A stretch of DNA of 64,000 nucleotides. Origin: Membranipora membranacea. Taxonomy: Eukaryota; Bryozoa; Gymnolaemata; Cheilostomatida; Membraniporidae. This document shows positions 1 to 14,500 of the stretch, piece after piece. The stretch spans positions 1,178,001 to 1,242,000 of the forward strand of contig OU612065.1 in assembly GCA_914767715.1 (NCBI GenBank), written 5' to 3'. The position numbers and the translations under genes were made by a program. Every line of letters starts with the position of its first letter. The stretch's first letter is position 1. The notes beneath the pieces are model-generated. The model did no database searches. It was not told where the DNA came from and saw only the letters and a list, made by a program, of their open reading frames with translations.

Positions 1-2700
<2,700 letters not shown>

Positions 2701-3049
2701 TGTCGTCACTTGGCTGGGATGCCAGCTGGCACAAACTAGACTAATCGCTAAAATATGAATACAATGTATAATCTACAAGTAGGGTTGTGATAAAACCAAG
2801 TTAAATTTGGTCGTGTCAAACAAAATTGATTATTAAATCTGAATGATTTATCTGTACTTCAGTTAGCCAGGAAAGTTTGAGTTGACACTAAAGCCAACAG
2901 CTATGATCCTATGATGTGATATGACATGATATGATGTTTTCAGCTATATCGGTGAGCTCATTAGCAGTGACCTTTTCTTCTCTTTATTGTATAGTTTTAC
3001 TCAAATTTATCGCCCCATTAAATATTGTAAATATTGTGCCAGTCTTGGC

Positions 3050-3055
3050 AATAAA
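3050..3055 (+). terminator. Candidate polyadenylation signal of DHX15
   Basis: AATAAA about 350 bp after the DHX15 stop, followed directly by an A run. It is the first canonical hexamer I noticed downstream in the right orientation; use is inferred. Confidence 0.4.
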
Positions 3056-3120
3056 AAAAAATTTAACAGATACCACCATAATAACTAGTCAGACAAAATA
3101 TGGCCACATCGTATACTTAC

Positions 3121-3255
3121 CAGTCTGATGCGAAGTGATGGTGATTGGTGGCCTGTATTCAATAAAGTAGGCAAAGACACTAGTTGGCTGCACATCCAGT
3201 GTTGGGAGTGGAATGTCAAAGGAGCCGTTTAGCCAGCCACCAGCACATATTTTAT
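3121..3255 (-). CDS. Isolated internal coding exon, unknown protein
   Basis: On the minus strand a 135-nt open stretch is bounded by a good acceptor (TTTCACCACAG) and a strong donor (G|GTAAGTAT). Both borders are phase 1, so the exon is symmetrical. It encodes about 45 residues with the look of real protein (for example GGWLNGSFDIPLPTLDV, then FAYFIEYRPPITITS), unlike the surrounding AT-rich sequence. I do not recognise the family. No other exon of the same gene is obvious between it and the ARID gene upstream or the DHX15 end downstream. Symmetrical phase-1 exons are common in extracellular modules, but that is only suggestive. It could be an exon of a gene with long introns, or a stray duplicated exon. 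Confidence 0.4.
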
Positions 3256-5519
3256 CTGTGGTGAAATGCAGGCTGCAGGTTATAATAATAATATATATAT
3301 GTATAATAATAATATAATTATTTATAAATACATTTATATTTGTAATATTATTACAACTATAAATGTATTTATAAATAATTTGTACCACTATTTTAGATAT
3401 AATTTCGCCCCTTCAACCTGCCATTTCAATCAAGATTATATTTGTCATTTTTTTAAAGGATGTGATGGTGTAAGACAATACTTGTATTGTGTTATGGCGG
3501 TGAACTGCGACCAAAAAATCTCCACCCATAGTTCTTCTCACTGTCCCCATAACTACTAATGTCACAGAGCATTGAGTCAAATTATGGCTTGCAGTTTGCG
3601 ACTATAGTGCTAACTGGCAACAGAATGTTAGGTCAAACAGGCCACCCTGGCGGTAGATTGACGGATCCGCTATCTATAATTCTCTTAATTTACTCATTTT
3701 TGTTAATCTACATTATCTTGTTTTCTAAATGTTAAATTCTGTAAAATTGAATTTACTTTTTTTTATTAATTTCATCGTCCCATGAGCCCTTGATATACTT
3801 GGAGAGACTGATTTATTTATCGGCAAGCTCAGATTACTAAGAACAGATATCTGCTAGTGGTGATTATGTTGTGGAGGATGGATTAGTAGTTTTATGGAGG
3901 TGTGGGAGCTGGTAGTAACCCAGCGGTTATATAGATTGGACTAATAGACAATAAATAGGGGTACCAGTCAGTGACATCTATTCAACTTTGCCGTATTCAG
4001 TCCAATATCCTATGATTGTTTAATTAAACAGAGAGAAAAAGATGATGTGTCATTATTGCCACTGTGGGGAGAGCCATTATATCCTGTGAAACTCATATCA
4101 AATTCGAATAAAACAAATCTTCTATCAGTGTTTTGGAGATGAGTCATTTTAACACCCTTGTATCTTTTTTTACATATAAGTCTCTACCTTATTTTTATCC
4201 AACTTTCATAAAAAGAAGTTATAGCTCGTTCGCTTACTCCCAACAGTATAGCATCAAGAGGTAATACTGTTAGGTATTTGCTAATGTATCAACCTGTACA
4301 CTGTACTACTGGTCCAGATGTTAGAGGAAGAACATACTATTACGCACACATGACTATAATACACCTGCCAACAGCTAACAATGCCCTGTAAGAGTAACCA
4401 CTCCATCCCAGGTAGTACTCGGTTGCAAGGTTCCACCAAATACCCTTCAGACTACCTAGCCGTTCCCATGCCTTTTGCGCTTAACAATTTTCATATCATA
4501 GGCCAAACAGGAAGTGTCCCACCATTTGGAACCCTTTTTTGGCAATTTGATAAATAAATGAAAAATGCGACCGCCTTTCAAGCTAGATAAAATTTCAGCA
4601 GAAACTGATGCATTTACAATCAAGTTAGCAGTCTATGCAGATGGAGATTATGCTCGCTGGAATGTCTCAAAATGAAGTTGCTGCCATTTTTGGTGAAATT
4701 GTTCTCGATTCATATTTCAATAGATTTTTTCCCCATTATATTAATTTTTACATGCTTAGTTGTTGCATGACTATGCTGATGTGAATATAAGAGATTGCAC
4801 ATTTATTACCAAAATAAATGTGCCCAATAAATCTCATCAAAATGATTCGATGTTATCCTGTCAACCAATGGATTGTGTGCAAATTGCGGCCATCAAGCTC
4901 ACTTTTCCGATATTTGTCCGGAGTTAAGTTTTAGTGTTTAGTTTGTACGATCAACTCGATGGACAGAAGCACCTACCTATCCATAATATTAAACAAATTT
5001 ACCCTGTCAATTATTGGCATCTAAATAATATTATAAAACATGCGTTTATGATAAAAGAACTATTATCAGATGGGTTGAAGTTCCAGCTCCTTGGGTAGAC
5101 TCATAAAAAAGTAATGGAGTAATAGTTATATTTTGTTGATTTCATCGGAAATGACTGACAATATATGATGATTGTGAGACAATTGACTCTACAATTTTGC
5201 AAGAAAACCGAGCTCTTACAAAACTCTTTTGAAACACAGTAGAAATATCTCTGCCAAGGAAAATGATGCATAGAAATAATAACCGACACATACTCATAAC
5301 AAAAATTCATGCAAGATAAAATGCTTGCCCCAGTACCACAACACCCAGCATTCGCGCAGGTGTTCTATATAACATTTCAAAAATAAGAGAAAAATTTTAT
5401 AATTGTAATGAGCAAACAAAGAAAAAAATAGTCCATTCCTCATTTTTGAAAAAAATTAAATAATACTTCGGTGAATATAGGATCCAAAATTAGAAAAAAA
5501 AGGGGTGCGTGCCAGGTAT
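3256..5519. other. Intergenic region, mostly AT-rich; one zinc-knuckle remnant
   Basis: This stretch contains runs of ATA/AAT repeats (about 3285-3370, likely low complexity) and no long credible reading frame on either strand. The only protein-like signal I can support is the short CCHC motif listed separately. The right end probably carries the 3' UTR of the ARID gene, transcribed leftward. Confidence 0.6.
4846..4941 (+). pseudogene. Short CCHC zinc-knuckle fragment, probable retroelement gag relic
   Basis: A 31-codon open stretch between stops encodes GLCANCGHQAHFSDICPEL. The spacing C-x2-C-x4-H-x4-C (4876-4917) is the classical zinc knuckle found in gag-like nucleocapsid proteins and some cellular RNA-binding proteins. 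There is no start codon of note and no continuing frame on either side. It is best read as a decayed piece of a retroelement; a short exon of an unknown gene is the alternative. Confidence 0.35.
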
Positions 5520-8500
5520 TCACCACTTAGCAGAATGGTGTGGTTTGTCTGTCGGTACGGATGGACGAGAGAAGAAACCCTGCTGAGCAGTGATATGGTT
5601 AGGTCGGTGACTGGAGGGTATTGGTTGAAGTCTTGGTGGAGCAGGTAATACCTGAGCAGAACATGATAAATGTGTGCTAGTCTGAGGACTTGGTCTTTCA
5701 GGTAACCTGTGTATTGGCTGCATGTGAGGAACACTGGTGTGTGTCACCGACTGTTTATTCTGGCTACCCGCTTGAGTAAGTATAGGAGTTTGATGAAGCC
5801 TATGATGGTATGGTTGTGGGTGACTAGTATGTATCCTCGGTGATGAAAGTCCCGGGACTGAGAAAGCAGGTCGTGCTGATGTTCTCTCCTAAAATAACAG
5901 ATAAGAATATCATCAAAACGCAGACTCAACAGAGAACTCAGACATCCCGACTCTAGCACAGGGTTTGTATGTTACTAGCTTTTCCTAGAAAATTTTTTTG
6001 CAGTGATGGTTTTATTATGATATTATATAAAATATATATATCTAAAATTCCAGAACTCTTCTTGACTGATTTTACACATTGTTTAACTGACTGTAGAGTA
6101 TTGGCACTGTTACAAGCAATGACTAGATGACCAACCTGTGACCTATGAACACTATGAAGCTGTGTAGTATGAGCAGTATGCGCCGGTCTCCCGTGTCTAT
6201 GTAGACTGTCTGTGTATTTGTGTGGTATATTTGCCCTGTGATTGAGCATGTCGCTCCTCATGGCTGCTCTGCTGTTGGAATATGCCGCTTCTGGTGATCT
6301 CACAGCGTCTGAAGGCCAACTAACCCTTTCTTGCTTGACACGTCGACTATCAGAATACCTCAGATGCATATCCTCATAGCGAGCCATGTCATGCCTTGGG
6401 GCTTCAGTCTTACCTCCGCTCATATCCATTGGGTAATGAGAGGTCGAGTGTTTTGGGGAATGCATAGATAGCTGGGTGCTGGTACTATGAGCAGGTTTCG
6501 GCTGTCTGCTGCTCAAGTCACCAGGTTTTAGCTGAGGATGGCTTTTCGGTATAATTCTCTCATTTGGTTGATCGCGAGTCAAATCTATAAATAGGTTACC
6601 CTTGGGGGATGGCTCCTTACTAGGGACATTGGGTATATAGGTATGAGGACGGTTTGTACCGCGGGATGTGGGAGGCGCTGGAAGACCTTGTTTAGGTGAC
6701 ACCATTGAGGTTGGTCGATGAGATATTTGAGGCTGCTTGCTCCACATATGTGTGTTTTGTAAAGCTGCCATATGCATCTGAGTTGGTGCAGGAGAAGGAT
6801 GTCTTGGGACGGGAGGCCTAGCTGACATGGCTGTAGGCCTGTGAGGATAAAGTGATGATGGTGAGATTTTATTTCTCTCTGGCATCATAGTGGGCGGGTA
6901 AGGAGATATGGTGGGCTTTGATGGCATATAAAGCTGCATAGGGGCGGCGTTTTTCTGGAGAGGAGTATAGTTCTGTTGTTGAGGTGGTTGTTCACCTGAA
7001 GTAGGAAGAACTTTACGTACTTGATCTCTGTGTAATAGAGGAGGGGGTCGACTCAGCTGTTTATTTGTAGTAGAGAAGTTGAGCGGCTCTTCTTGTTGTT
7101 GTCTGGGTTGAACCAGCAGTGAGAGTGGTTGGTTTTTATTTACAGTCAAATCTATAGCACCACATGTACCGACACCGGGGGGTTGCCACTTCCCGTGAGC
7201 TGCGGGGATCATTTTTTGTTTCTTAGCCGAGAGATCAAGAACCTCATCATCTTGTATAGCTCGCTTCAACTCATTCAACTTACAGCAAGATCCTTCAGAC
7301 TCAACAACTGCTGGATCTGGATATTTGTTGTAGAGCCTGATTTTCCAGGGTGACTGTTGTGCAGCAGTTAGCTGTTCTGGGTGGCAAGGACCTAGCACGT
7401 TAAGTGGCATTGGTGCTTTCAGCACACAATGAGCGGGTTTAATGAGCAGAGTTTCTGGTTGCGCCTTAGGCTCAGCCTTTATCAGAGTCTCTTGATCGAG
7501 GGTACTAGATTCACAGCTATTATTAGAGCCAGCTGTAGTATTCAGAGCATCGGCAGTTTTTCTACCAACACAACTAAGAGTGATAGGAATACTGTCTAAC
7601 AGCTTTGTGGTGAGTTTCTTTGTTTGCTTCACTAGTTTTGGTTTATTTAGAGTAGAGATGGAGAACTGGGATGCCTGAGGTACGCTCCAGGTAGCCTTAG
7701 CAGCCACCATACCTGGGTGGATGGGTTTATAGCTGCCCGGCGTCTCAGAAGATGCTGACGCGTCTGTCACCTCATCATGGCCTACAGATGGAGCTGTCAG
7801 GGATACAACTTTGCTCTGAGCACATTTATCGGTTTTGAGAGAGGTGAGCATTGAGAGTGGGATGTGGTCCTCAGCATCGAGAGGAGATTCAGTGCGAGAT
7901 GGTGGCTTGGAATCCTACAAGAGAAAGCTCATTATCACAAATACAACGTCACATCAAAGTGCATCAAGCCAAGTTACAGTGCATCATAATTGCCTGGTAA
8001 GTGTCATCAATATGCATCAGTAGTGAATCCCCAAAATTTTTACTACTGATGGCATTGTCATCAATCGAGTTTTTTATAGCTAGTGTGCCCATGATCTGAT
8101 GTTCAATCGGTGGATATAATTATTGATCCTATTATATGAATATACTTCTGTACCTAGCACCAGCTAATCTTCGCCCTTCATTATTTTTGCAGTGAGTTAG
8201 AGCGATCAACAAATGACTAAAATTTGTTATGTTTATGGGTAGAGCTATTATGCGAGCACACTAAATTATTACAATATAAACATATTTGTATACAAAACCT
8301 GATATCATTCAATTAGAATTGTCCTTTTCACACAAGTATATGTATGATAACTACCCACCTCATACAGTGATTTCTTCTCATCCTCGAGTTTCTTCAGTCT
8401 CTCAGTGGCTGACTTACGGCGCTGCTGCTGCTGCCGAGGCTCCTCCTTTATCTGCACATGTTTTTCAGGTTTGACTGAACTGCTGCTGCTGTTATCACCT

Positions 8501-11500
8501 GTAGCTCGAGAACCAACATTACCACCAGACTTCAGGTTAAATACGTACTTCTCGAATGCCAGCAGTAACCTTTAATTATAGAAGATACAAGGTCAACTCG
8601 AAAAATAGCAAGTGCATGAGTTCATTTTCCTCATGATTAAATATCATCACCAGGCAAATGGCTCATTTGCAGCTTTTAGTTGTAGGTTGAAAGGTCTATC
8701 AATAAATGGTGTTGTAGTATTGCTAATTAGGCTGTTGTGAAGATACTAGGAATCGAGTCCAATGGATGATAAAGAGCACCATGTCCACTGGCTATATATT
8801 TTCTTTTCCCCAGTTATGCTGGTAGCACTGAGCCAAATTGTGTCAGTATGAGACTTCAGTGTAATACCACTTATGTAAAAACCATACTTAATAATGAGTC
8901 TATGGTAAAAACTTATCCATACTGGATAAAACAGGAGAGGATTCTTATATGGAGGTAAATGGAGGTATCATATCTGTCATAACATACTAAACATTCATAG
9001 TAATTAGAACAAGTATTTTAGTTAATAAAAAATTACTTGAAAGCATGCTATACAAAGATTGGAAAGCTTATGGTAAGCTTGTTCAGATTTTTCAGAACGT
9101 AATTGGTGTAATAAGAAGAGTCTGCTCAGATGCTCTTTCCTGTATCAATATCTGGAACATATCAAGGTAGCACTTTAGTTTATCTCATCACAATAACATT
9201 CTTTTACTATGGGGTACGGTGACACAGCAATATTTGAGTTTCATTTGACAATTTGATCACATTTTAATCTTTATAAAGGAAAATTTCGAAAAACATGAAT
9301 TTAGTTGAGCCAACCTTTTTGTAGCAAGCATTTAACTATAATTTTAACGATAATCATTCAAAAATAAGTCACTCAGTATACATGAAAAAATATTTATGTA
9401 TATGACTGATATATATACGCTTCACTTCACCGATATATATACGCTTCACTTCACCGATATATATACGCTTTCAAGAGCGCTTCACTGTTGCTCTATGCAG
9501 TAACTCAAAATGACTGAATTGCTGCTATAACCACATTATATTAAGATTATAATGATGAAAAACTGCGCTATAGTAGTAGCTGGAAAATACCAAAGACCAA
9601 ATCTAACCTGAATACCCAATTATTCTTCTTCTTGTTTTTACAACACTGGAATTTCTCCTGTCCGCTGTACAGCAGTACAGTACAGCAGATGTCATACAAA
9701 TTTCTCCTTTCCGCTGTACAGCAGTACAGTACATCAGTACAGTACAGCAGTACAGTACAGTACAGCAGTACAGTACACCAGTACAGTACAGCAGATGTTA
9801 TACAAATTTCATAAAAAATTAAGATAATCCTAGTGTAAATTGTCCCACTGATTTTATTAATATTTGGAAAGTTTACTCATCAAACTTCCTCATAGCGCAC
9901 AGTATTTTTTTACTAAAGCTTGTTTGAAGGAAAAATAGGCTTCCTCAAAATAAGCTACCAAATTTGAGCGTTTGTCTATTCAGAGAAATGTTTCACAACC
10001 CACAAACTGACACGTCACCCCATTATTCATCCAGTCATCCCATGTCTAATAATTTTTGTCACGCTTGAATGAAGGAATGGGTATGTTTAATGGACCTTTC
10101 TTGGAAAAAACAGCCTGTCCGTCATGTGAATAACCTGTCAATATGAAGTTTGAGTCGAACATTTAGACTTGAATGCAAGTTATTTGAATATTTTTTCGTG
10201 GATGGTATGTGATCCAACTGGTAAATAATTTTTCATTGTCATAAAATTTTTGAACAACAAAGTATTTTTTTTGCACCATTTTAAAACTTTCCAAACTCCA
10301 AGTTGATTATTATCAACCCAAATAATCAACTGATTGCGTGACGGTGAGACTGACAGTATTATTTGATTTTACCTCTCGTAGTGACGCTTAGTACAGGTTG
10401 CTGCGCTCGTGTTGTGTGGATTGCCTCCGAGCCTGTCGTATATGTGTTTCCACAATCTCTTTCGGCAAATCTACAATATAAGTTAGTTCCATTCGACATA
10501 TTATAAACACAAGGTCCCATTAAAATAAATTTATGATCTTAAATTTTGTAGAGTGCATACATATAAACTAGCTGGACATTACACCAACGCCATTGTTCAG
10601 CCACTGAGCCAGTAAACAAGTAGCTACTAAATAATGTACAGTGCATAAATACTGTGAAAATCAGTAAGCATGCTATACATCATAATAGTTTGTCAATTTG
10701 AAGCAATATTCCAAAAGGGCATTGAAAGTGTTAGGAGCAAATGCATGCCTGAATGCTCTGGAATGAAATTAACCAACTTGAACAAGTCATTTATTATTGT
10801 CATCCAGATCTCATATTATTTCAATTGCTAGTAACAATGGGATGCCATCATGTTTCATAATCATAACCAACTTTTGTGTCCATATATTGTTGGCCTTTTA
10901 TGCTGGTCAGAACAATCACATTCCATTTCAAATGTTGATTAGTACATTTGTAAAGAACTTTTAACACCATAAATAAATTTTACACTTATTCAAATGACTT
11001 ACAAATTATATCAAGTGGAATTTAAATTACATCCCTAAGCAAATATTTTAATCAAAATCCTGCATTTATTTTTTTGCTTATGGAAGGAATTTTTTTCAGA
11101 TAAGAATGTATATGTCAAAAGCTTCACAACAAGTTGTCTATTTGGCAAGGCTATTTATTTTCTCCGTTTTTAGTAGCAGGCAGAATTAATTTACACAATT
11201 CATGCCTCAATAAGCAGGGCATTGTGCCTGTGATGGTGAAAGCAGGTTGCTATTGCTGCAATAATTTGACCGTCAGACATTATCAGATCGTGTGGTTACC
11301 CAGCTAAAGGTACTAATCCACTAAGATTTGCCATTCCAGCAATCTGTTGGAACATTATTCAAGCCATTGGTAAATCCATTCTATTCTGCTTTGATATAGC
11401 GAATAATAAGCTTTCATGGCCTTAGGCTTTTTGTAGTTCAATGTTTAAAACATTTACGCTTCAGATTATAAACCTGTTGTAAGTCTGGTTTCATTTAAAA

Positions 11501-14500
11501 ATATGGTTTGTTTGAGTGAAGGCATAAGTACCCATAGAGTAATTTCTGCTCACAAGCTCACGGTAACAGATTTTCTTTTATCAACATCCCTGCATTACCA
11601 TACTGAGACAAGTCATTATTGATGATATAACTTCCACATTTTATATGCTATATGATGATAAGTGATGGAAAAGCCCTAAAGAAAACTTAGTGTATAACCC
11701 ATACCTCTTTATATCCTCCAATGTTGTGTGCGTGCTTGAAGAACTGAAAAAGGTCGACTAAAAAATAACAAACAGATTCAAAATATTTATATCAAAACTA
11801 CATACACTAGGAACAACAATTTGAAAACAATACTACCTGGTAGTCCAATATCAAAAAGGTTAGGTCATCTACAAGGCCATGCACGGCATCTACTATCAAA
11901 ACTTGAGCCCCGGAACATAACTTCTTTTTACTGTAAACACCTCGTCATAATAAAGAGAGCCATAGTTAGCAGTGCAGATATTTGAACTGTTCACATCACA
12001 AAATTAGGTAAGGTAAGAAATTGGAGAGTCTGTCCTGGCCTAGACGTGTGACGATGCAGAGGTGAAGATATCTCTACTACGGATCTAGTTCCTTGAGGTC
12101 GCATTTTCAAAGGAATTTTAAGCAAAGGTAATCCTTACAGCTTACAACCTGATATCACAGCTTCCTCGAGCATATGAAGTTCTCCTGCGTCAGTCCTGGT
12201 GTCATTTAAATAATAACAAGACAACCTTCACACCAATAGTATAGACTTATGGTTAAATAATGTAAACATGTCGTCACCCGATAAGGCCCGCCAGTGTAAG
12301 GACAAGCTCAGGTGTAACTTACCTCTCTTGAAGCCAAGAGAAGGAACTTTGGAGATGGGTGTCCCCTGGTCTTTCATCAACTTGTACAGGCTTTTGGTAA
12401 ACTGATCCTTACTGTTCAGTATCTGCTTGAGTAGTTTCCCGTTCTTCTCGACATCCTTTTTCACAAACACATAATAATCGTAGGATTTAGTAAAGTGCAG
12501 TTTGAATAGATGAGCTATCACCCGAAGGTTTGATGGTAGAGAGTACAAGTCCCCTAGCATATAACTCACACCTGAATGTACCAGTCAGTCCATGTCGTAT
12601 GTTGCGCTTATTCAGCGTCGATTAGCCTCCCAAATCATGCAGTACATTAAAGTTCAAAGTATTAAAAATCCTTAAATTATAAAATTCAATCGGCTGGTCC
12701 AACTAATTAACTACCAAGTGCAGGTACTAGGTAATGATGCAGTCGGCTCTCAATAGATTCAGGGATGAAGAGAAGATTATTTTAAGCCGCACCTTTTGGA
12801 TCGGTTCAGCTGCTGTGGATGACTTAGTAACAGATGCAGCAGCCGATGGAGCCAATTGTCTGCCCTTTCCCTTACCACGTCCTTTTTTCCTCGGTCTACC
12901 TTTCAAGTTCGGAGCTAAAAAGATTCATAGATATGTAGCGTATTGATTTGTGCCAAAACTTTCTAATGTGTCCCAACTATTGATCATGAGTCACAAATGT
13001 TAATTCATTTTGCGGGTTCCCTTTCCCATTGCTGCTTCTGCCTAATAAGCCAGTTTAGTCATCGGAGAGCAACATATTACTTTCTATCTGATCAGAAACA
13101 TGTCAGTTGTAAGCTTAGAGCAATTTACATTGGCTGTGGAAAGTATCCACCAATATTTTGTATTCTTCCCAAAGTCTAAAATAATGAATAATAATAAAAA
13201 GATGGCCTTAAAATTGGCCTTGTGTCCATTTCCTATGAGGCAAGGAAATAATACATTCTCAGAGAAGAGTCAAGTTGCTAATTCCAGACAAGCTAATCAG
13301 AATCTCATGCATGAGTGGTCAAATATGTCTAATGGAAACTATCAATAAATACCGTAATGATTGATTGGCATTTAAAAAAGATCTAAACTTGAGCGTTCTA
13401 TATATTACAGTAAAATAATGTTCACCCCATTATACCAACCTAGATGGTCACATCGGTATTCGTGGTTTTCCAGTTCTGGGTTCTCAAATGTTTCTTTACA
13501 GAACATGACATGATTGGCTGAGCCGATGATACCGAGATTATATATGGCACATATCTCTGAGTTCAGACTAAACTCATCAAAACTCTGCCCCTCATTTCTC
13601 TTCATCGCTGTCCGCAGACGACAATATGAGTTAAAGTTCATTATCTGTACATTACAGCACAAACCATCTGTGAATAAATAATAAATATGGTATGGTATGG
13701 TATGGTATGTGTGTGATGTTATCATCTTTGTAGTGGTAAGGCCTGTTACAGTGAACACAGAGTGGTAAACTTGGATGTAATGAACAGCACTAAGGTGAAA
13801 TATGATCATTATAAATTGGATATGGTTAGTGGCTGAATGATGTATTATTTTAATAGTGAGGTCGGTCAATATTAATCACCAATAGAAGTAGGTCAGCAGT
13901 AAGTGAGAACTTCTCACTAGAAATCTACATCATTTTATGTTAGTTACCACATGTTTATTGTCACACAAATCCAGGCAAAAACCTATCTATCTATTTAGCA
14001 TCAAATTGATAAGCGGTGACAACAGTAATTGACAAACTAGTAATGGATATTTAATGAATAATGACTTGACACAACAATAATTCATATGTCAAAATAAAGC
14101 CTCATTTTGAAAGATCAGATCCGTAATAGATAGGAGATAAAAATACAGTGACTGATGGGGAAGTGATAAACTTGCTGACATCTAGGACTCAGTTGCCAAA
14201 AAGATTCAAAAGGAGCTGAAATGAAAATATTGGTTATTTATGGACATTGTATTCCTATCTTCTACACTTTGAGACTAACCAAACTAAAGAGCTAGTTTGG
14301 TTTAACTAACCTGAAGCTTTGCAGCTACATTGTTTAGATGGCTGTGGGCGCAGACAGAGTCCCAAACTCCAATCAACGCCATCAAATATTATCCATTTTA
14401 TCAAATCCTTGATATGCAAAACCATTTTCTCTGTGGCAACCAATTCATCCTAAAAAGGAAATATTTTACAATTAATTTAAAAACATTTGATAAACTTAAA

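Noticed and set aside
3266-3559. 97-codon plus-strand frame
   Set aside because: Composed largely of ATA/AAT low-complexity sequence translated as N, I and Y; no family resemblance.
9632-9814. 60-codon frame rich in QYSS
   Set aside because: Translation of the CAGTACAGTA tandem repeat, not a gene.
12456-12571. Longer version of the ARID exon starting at an acceptor near 12572
   Set aside because: It leaves the exon out of phase with the AT-hook exon. The acceptor before 12455 keeps the frame and gives DVEKNGK directly ahead of the ARID domain.
13668-13869. Upstream extension of the 13440-13667 exon on the minus strand
   Set aside because: An open frame continues past the acceptor at 13668, but it is AT-rich intron sequence. 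The spliced join to exon 14311 restores the ARID5 alignment.
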